Shown: piece by piece, positions 52,510-63,990 of the stretch
How the letters are laid out: each line of letters starts with the position of its first letter
Numbering within the stretch: the first letter of the stretch is position 1
Origin: Amoebidium appalachense
Lineage: Eukaryota > Ichthyosporea
NCBI GenBank assembly: GCA_963693365.1
Contig: CAVNZM010000003.1
Span: 6,634,001-6,698,000 of the forward strand
DNA length: 64,000 nt
Direction of reading: 5' to 3'
The notes under the pieces: generated by a model
What the model saw: the letters and a program-made list of their open reading frames with translations, nothing else
What the model was told of the DNA's origin: nothing
Database searches by the model: none
Position numbers and translations under genes: made by a program

Positions 52510-53952
52510 CTAAATTGTAGAGTGCTGCATGCTGGGCGCCAACATCACATTCGACCTTGTCACTTGCCCTGGCGGACCATTCACCGTGTGACTCAGAGCA
52601 CGAACCGACTGCGTGGTTTGTTTTCCTGCCCTCTCATAGCGGTATCTATGCTGCACCCACTGGCAGATAAACTGGTCACAAGCTGCAACAGTAAGGGAAA
52701 AACGTGCAAGCGCCCACCAGCCAACGTTTAAGTTTTCCGGACGGAGGGATATGTAGATGAGGTTCGGTCCGATGGTGAAGATGACAAGTAGAAGGATGCG
52801 GATGTTGAGGTAGTAGTCGGAAAATTCGCTAGCGGCATTCTTTGTGTGCAGGATGTAGTAGGCCATCCATAGAACGTAGACGAGCATAATAAACCATAGC
52901 CCGGACATGCCGAGATATTCCTGTTCGGGTGCGTAGCTGTAGACATATCTCCACACAAAAACAGTGCTTGTCGCTGACAATCCGATGACGAATGCACTCG
53001 GAAAAGGTGTGAGATAGTTTACGCGTCTTGTCTTGACCGTTCGTGCGAAAATTAGGTATATCACTCGAAGCCGCTGGACAATAGCCGAAAGGTAACAACT
53101 GAGAATCGTGAAATTCAACACACTAAGGGTGAGGGACACATTTTGGATAACCGTCGCCATATTGCTAAACGCAGTGAATGAGTCGACGTCCTTTACCTGT
53201 GGTAACTTGTAGAACACAAGCAGGTAGTTGCATGTTGTAAGGCTCAATGCTGCAAGCAGTAGAAATGCCGAAATGGACAACTGCAAAACGTACGGGAGAC
53301 CACGTGACCGCACACTGCGCTCGTGTCTGTTGTAAATCACCACTAAAAACAGGATCACCAAAAACATTGCAATGATTGCTGTAGGGATGATTTGAATCTT
53401 GAACACGGCCCATCCGTTCTCCTCCGCCTTTGCAACGTGTGTATTGAACGTTACCATTTCACGCAACAGTGCACCCATAGCCTTCAAATATGCCGCTTGG
53501 GACATGGGGGTAGGTTGGGTGGTTAGAGCCGCCTTCGCTGTAGTGACGTTTGCGTACACCGCGAGAAGCTGAGATCCAGCATGTTTCACCTCGCCTAGTG
53601 GGTCTAAATGGGTGACCTGATAACTGACATGCCACACCACCACCTCGATTGAAAGGAGAACAAGTACAATAACACCCCATAGTGTGAGTGTGCGCTTTTG
53701 GTATTCGGCGTCAAAACTGCTGTGTTCGCTTAAACTAGAAGCCACCCACCCTGGAGTTCCCGTTTTGGGGGCAGTAGGAGGGCTTTGGGGTTTTACTTTT
53801 GAGTTGGAAAGAAACTTTGGCACTAAGGAAAATGGTGAGTCGCGATCTGAGTCTGTGTGGTCTGGCTTTTTGCTTAGATTTGTAGGAGAGATGCAAGCCT
53901 CTATGTCTTGATAGATCGGTTGAGTCTTTTCAGGCTCTATTTTCTTTTCCAT
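52510..53952 (-). CDS. polytopic membrane protein with eight predicted TM segments
   Basis: Intronless coding region for 480 residues. A hydrophilic N-terminal tail of about 90 residues, rich in Ser, Pro and acidic residues, precedes TM1 (about 91-112). A loop of about 70 residues with an NVT sequon at 135 follows. TM2 to TM8 lie near 185-208, 221-247, 264-292, 318-340, 348-370, 381-403 and 410-433, and the C-terminal tail is basic. The one-plus-seven arrangement recalls receptors with seven TM helices after an N-terminal anchor, but I find no family motif. Just upstream on this strand is TATTTTTGCAG, so a 5' UTR intron is possible. The frame is clean with regular codon use. Function unknown. 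Confidence 0.85.
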   Translation of the reverse strand: MEKKIEPEKTQPIYQDIEACISPTNLSKKPDHTDSDRDSPFSLVPKFLSNSKVKPQSPPTAPKTGTPGWVASSLSEHSSFDAEYQKRTLTLWGVIVLVLLSIEVVVWHVSYQVTHLDPLGEVKHAGSQLLAVYANVTTAKAALTTQPTPMSQAAYLKAMGALLREMVTFNTHVAKAEENGWAVFKIQIIPTAIIAMFLVILFLVVIYNRHERSVRSRGLPYVLQLSISAFLLLAALSLTTCNYLLVFYKLPQVKDVDSFTAFSNMATVIQNVSLTLSVLNFTILSCYLSAIVQRLRVIYLIFARTVKTRRVNYLTPFPSAFVIGLSATSTVFVWRYVYSYAPEQEYLGMSGLWFIMLVYVLWMAYYILHTKNAASEFSDYYLNIRILLLVIFTIGPNLIYISLRPENLNVGWWALARFSLTVAACDQFICQWVQHRYRYERAGKQTTQSVRALSHTVNGPPGQVTRSNVMLAPSMQHSTI

Positions 53953-55475
53953 GTTTCCGACTGTGGCTGTGGCTTGAAGGTGTGCTGCAAAAATAGGTGT
54001 GTATTTGATGAAGGTGTGACTTATGTATGCTTCACTTCAATCTACCTGCCAACAACTGCTGTAATGATGATCCTTGAGGAGTTGTCAGAATGCGTGGTAA
54101 AAATTGAAGGTTGTCTGCACTAATAAGATGCTGGCACCTTAGGAACAACAGCTACGAGTGTAAATACTACCTGCCAAAAAAGAAGGGAAAAAAAAAACAA
54201 AAAAACTTTTTGTTTACGTACACCCTACACGCTTATGCAAAATTTGTTGTCATTCGAACCTACGTAAGCCTTGCGCACGGGCCGGAGCGAAACTTTCAGA
54301 GGCAGTTAGAATTGAATAAAGCCATGTGCTTACCTCGAGGATCTCTTTGATAAACCAATATGAGAGTTGACATGTCCACACACCCTTCAATTTTTTTTTT
54401 CCCTAGTTGTTTCCAGAATATTTTCTTTGCTGTAAATTGAGTTCAAGTAAATGCAAATCCAAGCGTGACTCAATATAAGAGAATAATGTGTTATCACAAC
54501 ATCAAGCGGCTTGGAGAGTTCGACTAATTAGTGATTCTATCGAGGTGCCTCTTTGTGGGGGTTTGGAATGTTTTAGGTTGATCTATTGGAATGCAGGGGC
54601 AAGCTCTTCCGCCAATCAGATATTTGCTAAACGTGATTGGTTTAGAGCAATTCTAAAAGTTTATTTTTTTAGTCTGATTATCACACGTGACTGTGAGCCG
54701 CTATTTCACTTTATAAACAGCCGTACACAAGAACACAGGATTGTTTGTCATGCAGGATTCAGGAAAGGACAATTACTTCACATACGTCGTTGAGCACACA
54801 ATTACCAAACTGCGGCAGGCTGATGCCCGGGCGCATGTGCGGTTGCATGATTACTGCAGCGGGCAAATCGCACGTGCACCGGTCCAAATTCCTTTGTTAC
54901 AACGCACATGCCTCCGTGCATTCCTAATGCCTAATATGACGCCCGTGGGCGTGTGACCGAACATTGTGCTCACGTGCACGGAGCTCGTGCACGGCGTGCA
55001 TACGCGCACGCGCATCTACGGATGATCAGTTTCAACTTGGCCCGGGGCCTGCCACCTACTGAGATGGCTCCTTATTGTTCCGTTCCTTACCCCCCCTGTA
55101 GTCCGGATGATTCACATTCACAGTGAATCAATTTTGTGGCGCTTCTCAATTTCTACCCTGTGGTCAAAAAATACATGTTACTTAAGCAAAAACTTAGTTT
55201 TGGTAGTCAAAAAAACGCCCATATAATTTTTTTGGGGTGTTTATGTCTATATTTTTCATGTTACTTAGAGACGTTCGAGAGGTGGTGCGAGCTCCAAACA
55301 ATGTGAATCAATCTGAAAACAATGTGAATCAATTCGCGACTCTCGAGTCGCGACTCACACTGGATCGCGGCCGCGCCATATCATACTAATTAGTGACAAA
55401 GTGACACGTGCAGCGTGCGAGGGCTTTTAATGCCGGCATGTCATAGTGCCTGCCAAATGAATAGCGTGTGTCTGT
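53953..55475. other. spacer with GATTCAC/GTGAATC sites
   Basis: No gene supported. GATTCAC-N7-GTGAATC lies at 55109-55129 and AATGTGAATC at 55300-55309 and 55321-55330. A CTCGAGTCGCGACTC palindromic stretch follows near 55340. Confidence 0.4.
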
Positions 55476-55595
55476 AGGTGTGTGTGTGCGCGCATGTGTG
55501 TGAGTGGGTGGGTGGGTGGGTGCCGGGTGGGTGGGTGTATGTGTGTGTGTGTGTGTGTGCGTGTGGCGGTGTGCACATGTGTGTACGGTGCGCGC

Positions 55596-55626
<31 letters not shown>

Positions 55627-55737
55627 TTCGCAGAACGTGTGTGTGTGCGACTATGATGTGTGTGTCATTATGGTGAACATTGGTGTGGCACTGTGTGTGT
55701 GTGTGTGTGTGTGTACATGTGTGCATGTGTGTGCACC

Positions 55738-55778
<41 letters not shown>

Positions 55779-55843
55779 ATGTGTGCGTGTGTGTGTATGT
55801 ACATGTGTGTGTGCGTGTGTGTGTGTGCCTGTGTGTGTGTGTT

Positions 55844-55898
<55 letters not shown>

Positions 55899-55981
55899 CT
55901 GTGTATGTGTGTGTATGTGTGTGCACGGCCGGGTGTGTGTGTGTGTACAAGTATGTGTGTGTGTGCCTGTGTGTGTGTGTT

Positions 55982-56028
<47 letters not shown>

Positions 56029-56038
56029 ATGTGTGTGT

Positions 56039-56112
<74 letters not shown>

Positions 56113-56115
56113 CAG
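55476..56115. repeat. long (GT)n complex
   Basis: About 600 bases of (GT)n with GTGC, GTAC and GTTTGC interruptions. A block of roughly 150 bases from 55740 is partly repeated from 55955. Confidence 0.93.
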
Positions 56116-57301
56116 TGCGTGTGTACATGTGTGTGTGTGTAACAGTGTGTTGTTTGTGTGTGTGTGTTCGGTGGTTACTGTCACGGTTGGGTGATGGCAG
56201 TATCGCGTGTGTGTGGTCAGGCGGATGTTGTTGTTGTTATTAGAGAGAGGGAGGGAGGAGGAGGGGAGGGGGAGGGGGGGGGGGGGGGGGAGGCGGGGGC
56301 AAACGTATGCACGTACTCAGCCAGGCGAGCTGCATGTTTTGCTGGTTCTTTCCCGTGTCTTATATAGTGAACAAGTGTCCAAATTTGTAGATTGCCATAA
56401 TAAATGGTCGGACATGCAGGTTTGCGTACACTTGCAATTTCACGTTCAAACAAAATTTTTATTCAATGATACAGTAACTCAGCTTGAAGCTCCTTCTAAA
56501 TGTCTAAACAAAGTTTTACATAGTGTTCCGAAAAATAACTGTGATACTGGTACACTCTGATCCTAGCAACACAAGAACTTATATTTACAGTAGTAGAAGA
56601 CCACGAAATTTGAACTATTAAGTGTCTTACACTTGAAATTACGTAACAATCCACTGCCAGTCCCGCTATAGGAAAGTAGGTACCTACGAGTGACGACCGG
56701 GTTACATTATGAACTGGTAGGACGATTTTCACCGATTTTTTGTGGAATGTGTTTTGCTTCTGCAGGAATGTTGCCCATGCGGCGTGCGGTCCTACACTGC
56801 ACCGATATTTCGGGTCCGATCCGCGGGGAATCGTGGATCGTGAGCCTCGTATGTTTGGGCTGAACCGCACGCACCTGCGGGCTAGCACTTGATTGGTTTG
56901 GGCCGCACCCAGGAATGCGATCGAGGCACCCATCCTTTGATGCTTGAACTGACACGTGCCAGTCGGCAACGATTAGTGCAGGTGAATGTGCGTGACCAAG
57001 AGCAAGCACAAGGAGTCTAAGTTTCGCGCACGCTACCGTAGTCAAACTGCGTGCGCCGCTCTGTCAACTTTGTCATTGCAACAGAGGTTGTAACATAGAG
57101 TCATTATTTCCTTTACGACCAGGTCATCTGCCGGGGAGAACTTCCTTTCCTTTGTCATAAGTCCACTGCTGTTGTTCTCGAAGTTCATATCGTGTGTCAG
57201 TTATATACAAGACGTGGTGTGTTTTTTTTGACACCCTTTTTTAATCACTCTACTTCTGCGTTCAATTCGAACCGTGCTACCTTCTATGTTTTTAATTATA
57301 A
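56116..57301. other. spacer without a supported gene
   Basis: A 157-codon frame at 56496-56969 (-) has no recognised motif. AATAAA occurs on the plus strand near 56397. Confidence 0.35.
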
Positions 57302-57351
57302 ATGGCGGCGAAACATTCTGGACGTGTGCACTCCTTGCCACAACAGGCAGG
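57302..57351 (+). CDS. possible first coding exon
   Basis: ATGGCGGCG opens a short frame (MAAKHSGRVHSLPQQA) ending at a GTTAGT donor, followed by a C-rich intron-like stretch. The composition and start resemble a genuine first exon, but no partner exon was found to the right. Confidence 0.25.
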
Positions 57352-57840
57352 TTAGTTTTACCCCCCCCCACCCCCTCCCCCCCCCCCCCCCCCCCCCGGG
57401 CCCCCTCCCGCCCCTACTCTGAAGTCCGCAGCCTCCTTCCCTCCCTCTTCGCCTCTCCACCCTCTTCCTGCCCTCGCGCTGTACTGGCACGCCTGCAAGG
57501 CCAGTGTTTGATCTTCGTTTAGGACTGCTGTTCATCTTTTCTCTTCACTGACTCCTTTCCTTTTTTTTTTCAACACATGGCTTTCATTCTTGCATCGGGA
57601 AGGAGTCTTTTTATGGTGTTTGTGTTTGTGTATGCATGTATTCGAGCCCATACAGGTATTTTCAGGCCAATGAGTTTTGCACTTTGGACATGCCTCTCCT
57701 TTGCATGCATTCATGGCTTTATAATGAAACGATAATAATGTGTACCCAAGCCTTGCCTAAACATTCATGCACGTCTTAATACCATACGTTATCCATAGAA
57801 ATACATGCTAATTTTTTCTTACTTTACTACACACACTATC

Positions 57841-57874
<34 letters not shown>

Positions 57875-58113
57875 CAAAAACACGCCACTCTACACCTGTG
57901 TGCACCGTGCCTGTGTCAGTGGGTGGCTGTGATGCTTTAAGGTTGATGGGCAGCTTGGTAGCCGGGCGGTAGAGAATGGTGTGTGCCCGTGTGTGTTGTG
58001 TTAGTAGGGGATGGGAGGGAAAGGGACGGACGGGAAGAGGTGGGGAGGGGGGGGGGGGGGGGGGGGGGAGGGGAGGGAGGGGGTGGTACTGGTGTAAGTG
58101 GGGGCGGGCGGGG

Positions 58114-58151
<38 letters not shown>

Positions 58152-58304
58152 GCTTAAAAGGTTAGGTTTGCTTCGTTATTGTGGCATTATGTGTTTGCAG
58201 TATCTTTTTGTGTGTGTTTGTTTATTTTTGTAGAAGATGTAGGTGTTTGTCCCTACACGTATGCACATGTTTGTAGACGTTCATATGACACACAGTCACA
58301 TGTA

Positions 58305-58397
<93 letters not shown>

Positions 58398-58615
58398 CCA
58401 TCCATCCATCCGTTGTGCCCCCTTCTGCATGTTTCCTACATCCCCTTCTCGATCCAGGCCCCTTCTTTTTCTAACCTTTTCCTCCTTCTCTTCCTGCTTC
58501 CCTTTCTTCTTCTCTTATTCTTGCCCTTTCACCTTCTCCCCCCCCCCCCCCCCCCCCCCCCCCCGGTTCCCGACCAGATAAAACAACCCCCCCCCCCCCA
58601 CACACCCACACCCAC

Positions 58616-58649
<34 letters not shown>

Positions 58650-58661
58650 TATCTCCCTTTC

Positions 58662-58721
<60 letters not shown>

Positions 58722-59896
58722 TTCTCTCCCTCTCTCTCTCCTCTCTCTTCTCCTTTCTCGTCTCGATCTCCCCCCCCCCCCCCCCCCCCCCCCCCACACA
58801 CACACCTCTCTCTGTCTCTGTCCCTCGCTCCTCCCCCTCTCGCTCTCCTCCTCCCCCCCCCCCTCCCCCCCCCCCCCCCCCCCCCCTCCCCCCCAACTCT
58901 AAATCACATACACACACATGCACGTAAGCTCAAACTGTGTTGTTCCCGTGCAAGTACATAGAATATTGTGTTAGTGATAGCTGTTTATGAACGTGTATAC
59001 ATTAAGCTGTGTTGTCTCGTGCAAGACTCAAGGTGACAACATATTATCATTTTCTTAGAAGTACCTCCAAAGAATCCGGATAGTGCAAAGTAGGTGCTAG
59101 GCTGTGTTAACATATTAGTATTCTCCATCTCATAGTTCATCGTTGTAACATTTAGATGCCATATCATAGTACTTCGTTGTAACGTTAACATTCAGATATT
59201 TATGCTCCTCTTGTGTTCATGTGCCTGGGCTACGTGAAAAGTGGCACGCATGAGCTGCGTCGGTGACATCGAACTGAATAAATACTGTCGTCACAATAAA
59301 CGGTTTGGAGGCCTATACGAGGATCCTGGTGCACGTGCACGTGTGGGGGTGGGTGGGTGGGTGGGGGGACGAGGGGGGGGGGGGGGGGGGGACGGGGAAG
59401 GTCGGTGCCTATTTTTATCGGTTCAGAGTCGGGGGGCGACGGGTAAGGTTGGTGCCTGTTTTGATCGGTGCAGAGTCTGTGGTCGCGTGCGCGCATGTGT
59501 GCGCACGTTCGATCGAGGAATGCATTCCTGTGCGCCGTGATGATGAGTCACGGCCAAGAATGCATTCCCGGAATACGGCGGCGCGCGCGCGCACCATCCC
59601 GTAGAAAAAAGAGTCAGAACGACATCGTCGATCGGCCGGCACGACTTTATACCCATGTAGTAGTGATCACAGTCGTGCTTTGTAGGGCACGATTTTCTAA
59701 TGCAGGGGTTTGCAGTGATCCCTCTAACGGTTAACTTGGGTATCATAGGCAATCCCCCCCCCTCCCCCCCCCCCCCCCCCCCCCCCCCCTCCCGAGCCCT
59801 CCCCCCTCTCCCCCCCCCCCCCCCCCCACCACCACCACCGTGGCATCATACACCACCACCACACACGCATACACACACACACACAGGGGCACACAC

Positions 59897-59971
<75 letters not shown>

Positions 59972-59972
59972 G

Positions 59973-60028
<56 letters not shown>

Positions 60029-60177
60029 CCAAAAAAAAAAGGGGGGGGGGGGGGGGGGGGGGGGGGGGAGGGGGGGAGGTGAAGGAAAAAACACAAGAAG
60101 AACTCTTTGGTAACAGCAAAGCCTGCAAGTGACGTGACTCTAACTTAACCAATCATTTCACACTGCGACCACCGTGT
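57352..60177. repeat. low-complexity region
   Basis: Contains poly(C) at 57372-57397, poly(G) at 58048-58068 and 58118-58150, (CA)n at 58310-58395, (CT)n at 58672-58710, C-rich blocks at 58540-58565, 58770-58795 and 58850-58895, a (CCA) stretch near 59828, and (CA)n at 59870-60028 with two GGGG interruptions. No supported gene is seen; 58960-59740 is unique sequence with only short frames. Confidence 0.7.
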
Positions 60178-60516
60178 CTACTGAGGCTCGTAATCTGCCC
60201 AGTATTCAGGTGTTTTGATATCCTTGTTCGTGTGCCATATATCGAAGCAGGATTTGGCGTTTGGATTACTGGACTTGCGCCTGAACGTCTCTAGGAGCCT
60301 GTTTTCAATATCGTCTGCTTTGAATGTTATGTCTACTTGCTTGGGGTCAAAAATACGCCATTTCCCTGAGAGAGCGGTATCCTCTGTAGCCTCGCTGTCT
60401 TCTGTATCACTCTGTGTGCTATCGTCGGAAAAAATATTGTCAAAGAAATCCGAGTCAAGTGCCCCTGCTTCGAACCCCACACAACTGACATCACCAAGTT
60501 CCATGCCCCCGTCCAT
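60178..60516 (-). CDS. small acidic hypothetical protein
   Basis: A 112-residue frame from MDGGMELGDVS. The middle (DSDFFDNIFSDDSTQSDTEDSEATED) is very acidic and Ser/Thr-rich, with possible casein kinase 2 sites. The C-terminal half is mixed and ends WADYEPQ. Such acidic FDNIF-like stretches occur in transcriptional activation or adaptor-binding regions, but this is only resemblance. Another frame of the same phase ends 30 bases upstream at 60589, with stops between. Codon use looks genuine. Family not recognised. Confidence 0.45.
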   Translation of the reverse strand: MDGGMELGDVSCVGFEAGALDSDFFDNIFSDDSTQSDTEDSEATEDTALSGKWRIFDPKQVDITFKADDIENRLLETFRRKSSNPNAKSCFDIWHTNKDIKTPEYWADYEPQ

Positions 60517-60588
60517 TCTTTGTGTGCATTGTAAGAGACACCAACTACTGGTATATATCAAGGAGATGTGACATTATAACGGTGCAAT

Positions 60589-61035
60589 TCAATCACGGGT
60601 ATGGGAAGATGATCTACGTGCAGCTCTTTCAAGGGGCCACGGTGCGTTGCTTTGTTTACAAGAGCCAAAAAAGGCTACGTCTAAACACCATATATGGTTT
60701 TCCTTTGTGTAACAACCAATGGTTTTCAGTCTTCGAGGGGTGTAAAGCTCAATAGATGAAACGCTGTTCAGAAGCTCATTATGAGGTAACATATTGCAAG
60801 GCAGCACACTTACATCAATCAGTCGATTGCAATCATTGATCATTCTATGGGTTGTCGATATCCAACTTTGTGTGCCAGCACGCCCTCGCTGCGCCGCAAA
60901 GTCCATATACAACCCATACCCAGCCGCGGGGCTTTGAAAACCATATATGTTTACTTCGCTCTTGCAAAGTTTCGACCCCACCGGGTCATTTATACGGGAA
61001 AAAACTCTGTGTTTTGAAGGGGGGTTTTGATTCAC
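60589..61035 (-). CDS. hypothetical protein of 148 residues
   Basis: An uninterrupted frame with ordinary composition, containing NIYGFQSPAAGYGLYMDFAAQRGRAG and several Cys residues. It lies just upstream of the acidic ORF on the same strand and in the same frame, separated by two stop codons. They may be parts of one broken or spliced gene. The plus strand here has a CArG-type palindrome at 60688-60697. I do not recognise the family. Confidence 0.35.
   Translation of the reverse strand: MNQNPPSKHRVFSRINDPVGSKLCKSEVNIYGFQSPAAGYGLYMDFAAQRGRAGTQSWISTTHRMINDCNRLIDVSVLPCNMLPHNELLNSVSSIELYTPRRLKTIGCYTKENHIWCLDVAFFGSCKQSNAPWPLERAARRSSSHTRD
60688..60697. promoter_or_regulatory. CArG-type palindrome CCATATATGG
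   Basis: The fifth perfect copy of this palindrome in the window, inside the hypothetical ORF at 60589-61035. Confidence 0.3.
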
Positions 61036-61049
61036 ATTTAATGTGAATC
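61029..61049. promoter_or_regulatory. perfect palindrome built from GATTCACATT
   Basis: GATTCACATT, one base, then its exact reverse complement. A further GATTCACATT is at 61093-61102. Similar sites occur at 55.1-55.3 kb. It lies at the start of the leftward 148-residue ORF, so it may be a promoter element. Confidence 0.45.
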
Positions 61050-61480
61050 ACCCTAATTGACCGATTTTCCAAAATTCCCGGGATACAAGATTGATTCACA
61101 TTCAAATTACATTGGGGTTACACATTCAGCGAACACTGGACTCTATCGAACCGTCGAGGCGCCGCGACAGAAAGCATGCACGCGGCCGCCTGCAGCGAAC
61201 GTAAGTTCATCGCAGCGCGTGCACACCGTCAGTACGTGTAAGGCCCGGGGCCAAAAAAAAAAAAAAAAAAACCTCAGCCAGAGCACTGTAGGTTCATCTA
61301 TCGTACACACGAGAGCTAAGCCTACAGAGAGTGCACATGTTTCAGGCCTGTGTGACTTGCCAGAGGTTGGCGGGGTGACTGTGACGTCGACCCAATTGAT
61401 CAAGCTTTGCAAGCCTTGACCCAAGAGCCTGAGCCCCGCTGACCAACACCGAGGTCACGTTGAGGTCGCCAAGCCATAGT

Positions 61481-61612
61481 CTATGTAGCACTAATGGGCT
61501 TTTTTTTCCTCCTGGGTTTGTGTGTGGCCATAAAAGGGGCGCTCAGACGCACAACACAGAGAAGAGGGCCGTGCAATACTCTGAGTGGCTCTCTGCTTGT
61601 TATTGTTTCCTG
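61481..61612 (-). CDS. possible terminal exon
   Basis: After a CTTTCAG acceptor at about 61613 the minus strand is open as ETITSREPLRVLHG... and ends in a basic tail (THKPRRKKKPISAT) before a stop. No upstream exon was identified beyond the (GA)n and (GGGA)n blocks to the right. Confidence 0.2.
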   Translation of the reverse strand, partial: QETITSREPLRVLHGPLLCVVRLSAPFMATHKPRRKKKPISAT

Positions 61613-61676
61613 AAAGATCGAACACCAGGAGACAAGAACGTCCTGGAGCTTTAGCAGACAGAGGTCACCGTGGTGA

Positions 61677-61960
61677 AAGCGGGAGGGAGAGGGGGGAGGG
61701 GGGGGGGAGGGGAGGGAGGGAAAGAAAGAGCGAGGCCGCGGAGGAGGGAGGGAGGGAGGGAAGAAAGGAGGCCCTGAGGAGGGAGGGAGGGAGGGAGGCA
61801 GGGGGAGAAACCCCGGGGAGGGAAGGAGGGACTCCGGGGAGGGAGTGAGGGAGGGAGGGAGGGAAATCGGCACACACACACACACAGTCACACACACATA
61901 CACGCACACACACACACAAACACACACACACACACACACCAACACACACGCACAGATCCT

Positions 61961-62040
<80 letters not shown>

Positions 62041-62210
62041 AGAGACGGAGAGAGAGAGAGAGATAAAGAGACGGAGCGAGAGAGAGGGGGGGGGGGGGGG
62101 GGGGAAAGAAAGAAGGGGGAGTAGGGGGAGAGCCAAGCTTGAGAGGGGACGAAGGGGAAAGGGGGGAGGCTCTCAGAGAGAAAAGAGCGAATATTTGGGG
62201 AGGAGAGAGA
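61677..62210. repeat. (GGGA)n, (CA)n and (GA)n composite
   Basis: A (GGGA)-rich tract to 61865, (CA)n to about 61950, pure (GA)n from 61965 to 62037, then G-rich sequence. Frames across it are repeat translations. Confidence 0.93.
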
Positions 62211-63600
62211 GAGCGCGCTAAAGACACATGCACTGTGGCACTCGCACGCACACGTTTGCAAAACACACACACACACACAAAACACACACAGACACAGAGA
62301 GAGACGGGCGAAAGAGCTATACATATGGAGACACCACACACAGAAACACCCAGACACAGGCACACACACGTGACCCACACAACTGCTTGCACGTCTGCTT
62401 AAACGCACGCATGCGAAATTGCTCACACAGTCATCCAGGAAGGCAAGTCAAAGCCTCGAACACACACCGTGACACACGCACACAAATGCTTGCACGTGTC
62501 AGCGCAGCTGTGAAATGCATACATAGAAGCACGCACGTGCACACACACTGCCGGTTCGCGGGCCCGGATCGGGCCCCGGGCCCGGGTGAGTGATGATGAG
62601 TGTACACTCAGCGCGACTGCGGATAGAAACCAGGCACAAGTAGGCTTATGCATACTGACACTGCTTCAAGCAGACAAGGCTTCTTTATCTCCCTGGGCTT
62701 GATTGCAGAGCAACCGTGTAGCTCGCCCGCACACAAACTTCCACACACACACACAGACACGGTGTCCGCACCGATATCATCATCGTGGCACACTGTCAAG
62801 GAGCTCTCTCTCTGTCAATGCCTCAGGCCTCTCCTGCAACAACGCTCCGCTCCCCCTGCTCTCCCTATACTCAGTATTTTCGTGCAAATTATGTTTCTCA
62901 AAATTGCATGTAGTACATGTACGTGCTCTTTAGTTAAACTTTCAAGTGTCGTCCAAAGCTCTTGAGATATAAAACATATTCCTATATCATACAAAAAACA
63001 TGTTATGTAATGTAGGCTAGAGTTTTAAGAAGTAGGAGGCTGTTTCTGTTTGGTGTCGAAAATGTTAAATTATTGGTTTCTGACTGAATATTTGGATTTT
63101 TTCAATGAACCCACCCTTTAAGAGCGTAAGGGGTATGCTGCTCCTTCATGGTTACGTAGCTCTCCGTTTTCTGTGCACAACGCGCATGTTGAACGAGCCT
63201 CAAATGAGGTCTCATGTTTTGTTTTATAGCGTGTTCGATCGCACAAGCACACTTCGAAATATCACCAAGTTAAGGCGGGCATGTCTGTTAGCATTCATTA
63301 TATATGTAGGAAGTACGCCCACGTCCACTCTTACCTAGCAAGAACACACAGTTTAAACCATCTTGCTGTTCATAAGTGGTCACAACTTGCCATTCAGATC
63401 ACCAAACCATTTATTTAAAAGCATAGAAGGACATACAAAGACATTGTGTTTTCCCGACGCCCCTGTTTCATGTATACACTCTCACCCCTGGTCGCTAGCT
63501 TTGCCCGCCCTGCATGGTGGGTGTAAGGGCCGATGTATTTCCCTACGGGCTGGCCGCGCCTGTATAACTGCGGCACGGATGAAACGCTACTATGCCTAGC
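62211..63600. other. spacer without a supported gene
   Basis: Degenerate CA-rich sequence to about 62560, then unique sequence. The frames at 62648-62965, 63105-63338 and 63363-63599 lack motifs and splice support. Confidence 0.35.
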
Positions 63601-63613
63601 ATACTCGCAGGTA

Positions 63614-63684
63614 GGTGAGGAATGAGTGGGGATCTTGAAAAACACGGTCCCGGAACTCACACATGTTGCGTAAGAGTTCATGTG
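63614..63684 (-). CDS. possible internal exon
   Basis: The minus strand reads AHELLRNMCEFRDRVFQDPHSF..TYLR up to a GTATGC donor, preceded by AAAAAAAG. The stretch is protein-like and helical. The acceptor is weak and no linked exons were found, so this is a guess that a gene enters from the right. Confidence 0.25.
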
Positions 63685-63924
63685 CGCTTTTTTTGGTTCT
63701 TTTTTGGAGGGGTGTGTGCATGTGTGTACATGGGTGTGCGTGTATGTGGCGTGTTTGTGTGTTTAGGATGAAGGAGAGATAATGGGAGGAGAAAACGTGG
63801 CTCTGGACTAATGAAAAGCTAGGCATCTCGAGGATACATATTGTTATTTGGTTTTAAGGAGTGGAATAGATAAGATGATGGGCCATGCTACGTGTGTACG
63901 TACGTGTGTACATATGTGTGTTTG

Positions 63925-63927
<3 letters not shown>

Positions 63928-63990
<63 letters not shown>
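63928..63990. repeat. (GT)n microsatellite at the window edge
   Basis: About 60 bases of pure GT ending in GCGCGC near the edge. Confidence 0.95.

Noticed and set aside
55427-56243. Large Thr-His and Cys-Val open frames on both strands
   Set aside because: They come from (GT)n/(CA)n; the same occurs near 13, 26, 28, 30, 44 and 45 kb.
56496-56969. 157-codon minus-strand frame
   Set aside because: No recognised motif and no supporting promoter, splice or polyadenylation signals.
57532-57714. Cys/His/Lys-rich 60-residue frame that looks like a zinc-binding peptide
   Set aside because: Cys spacing fits no finger, and the lysines come from T-rich sequence on the other strand.
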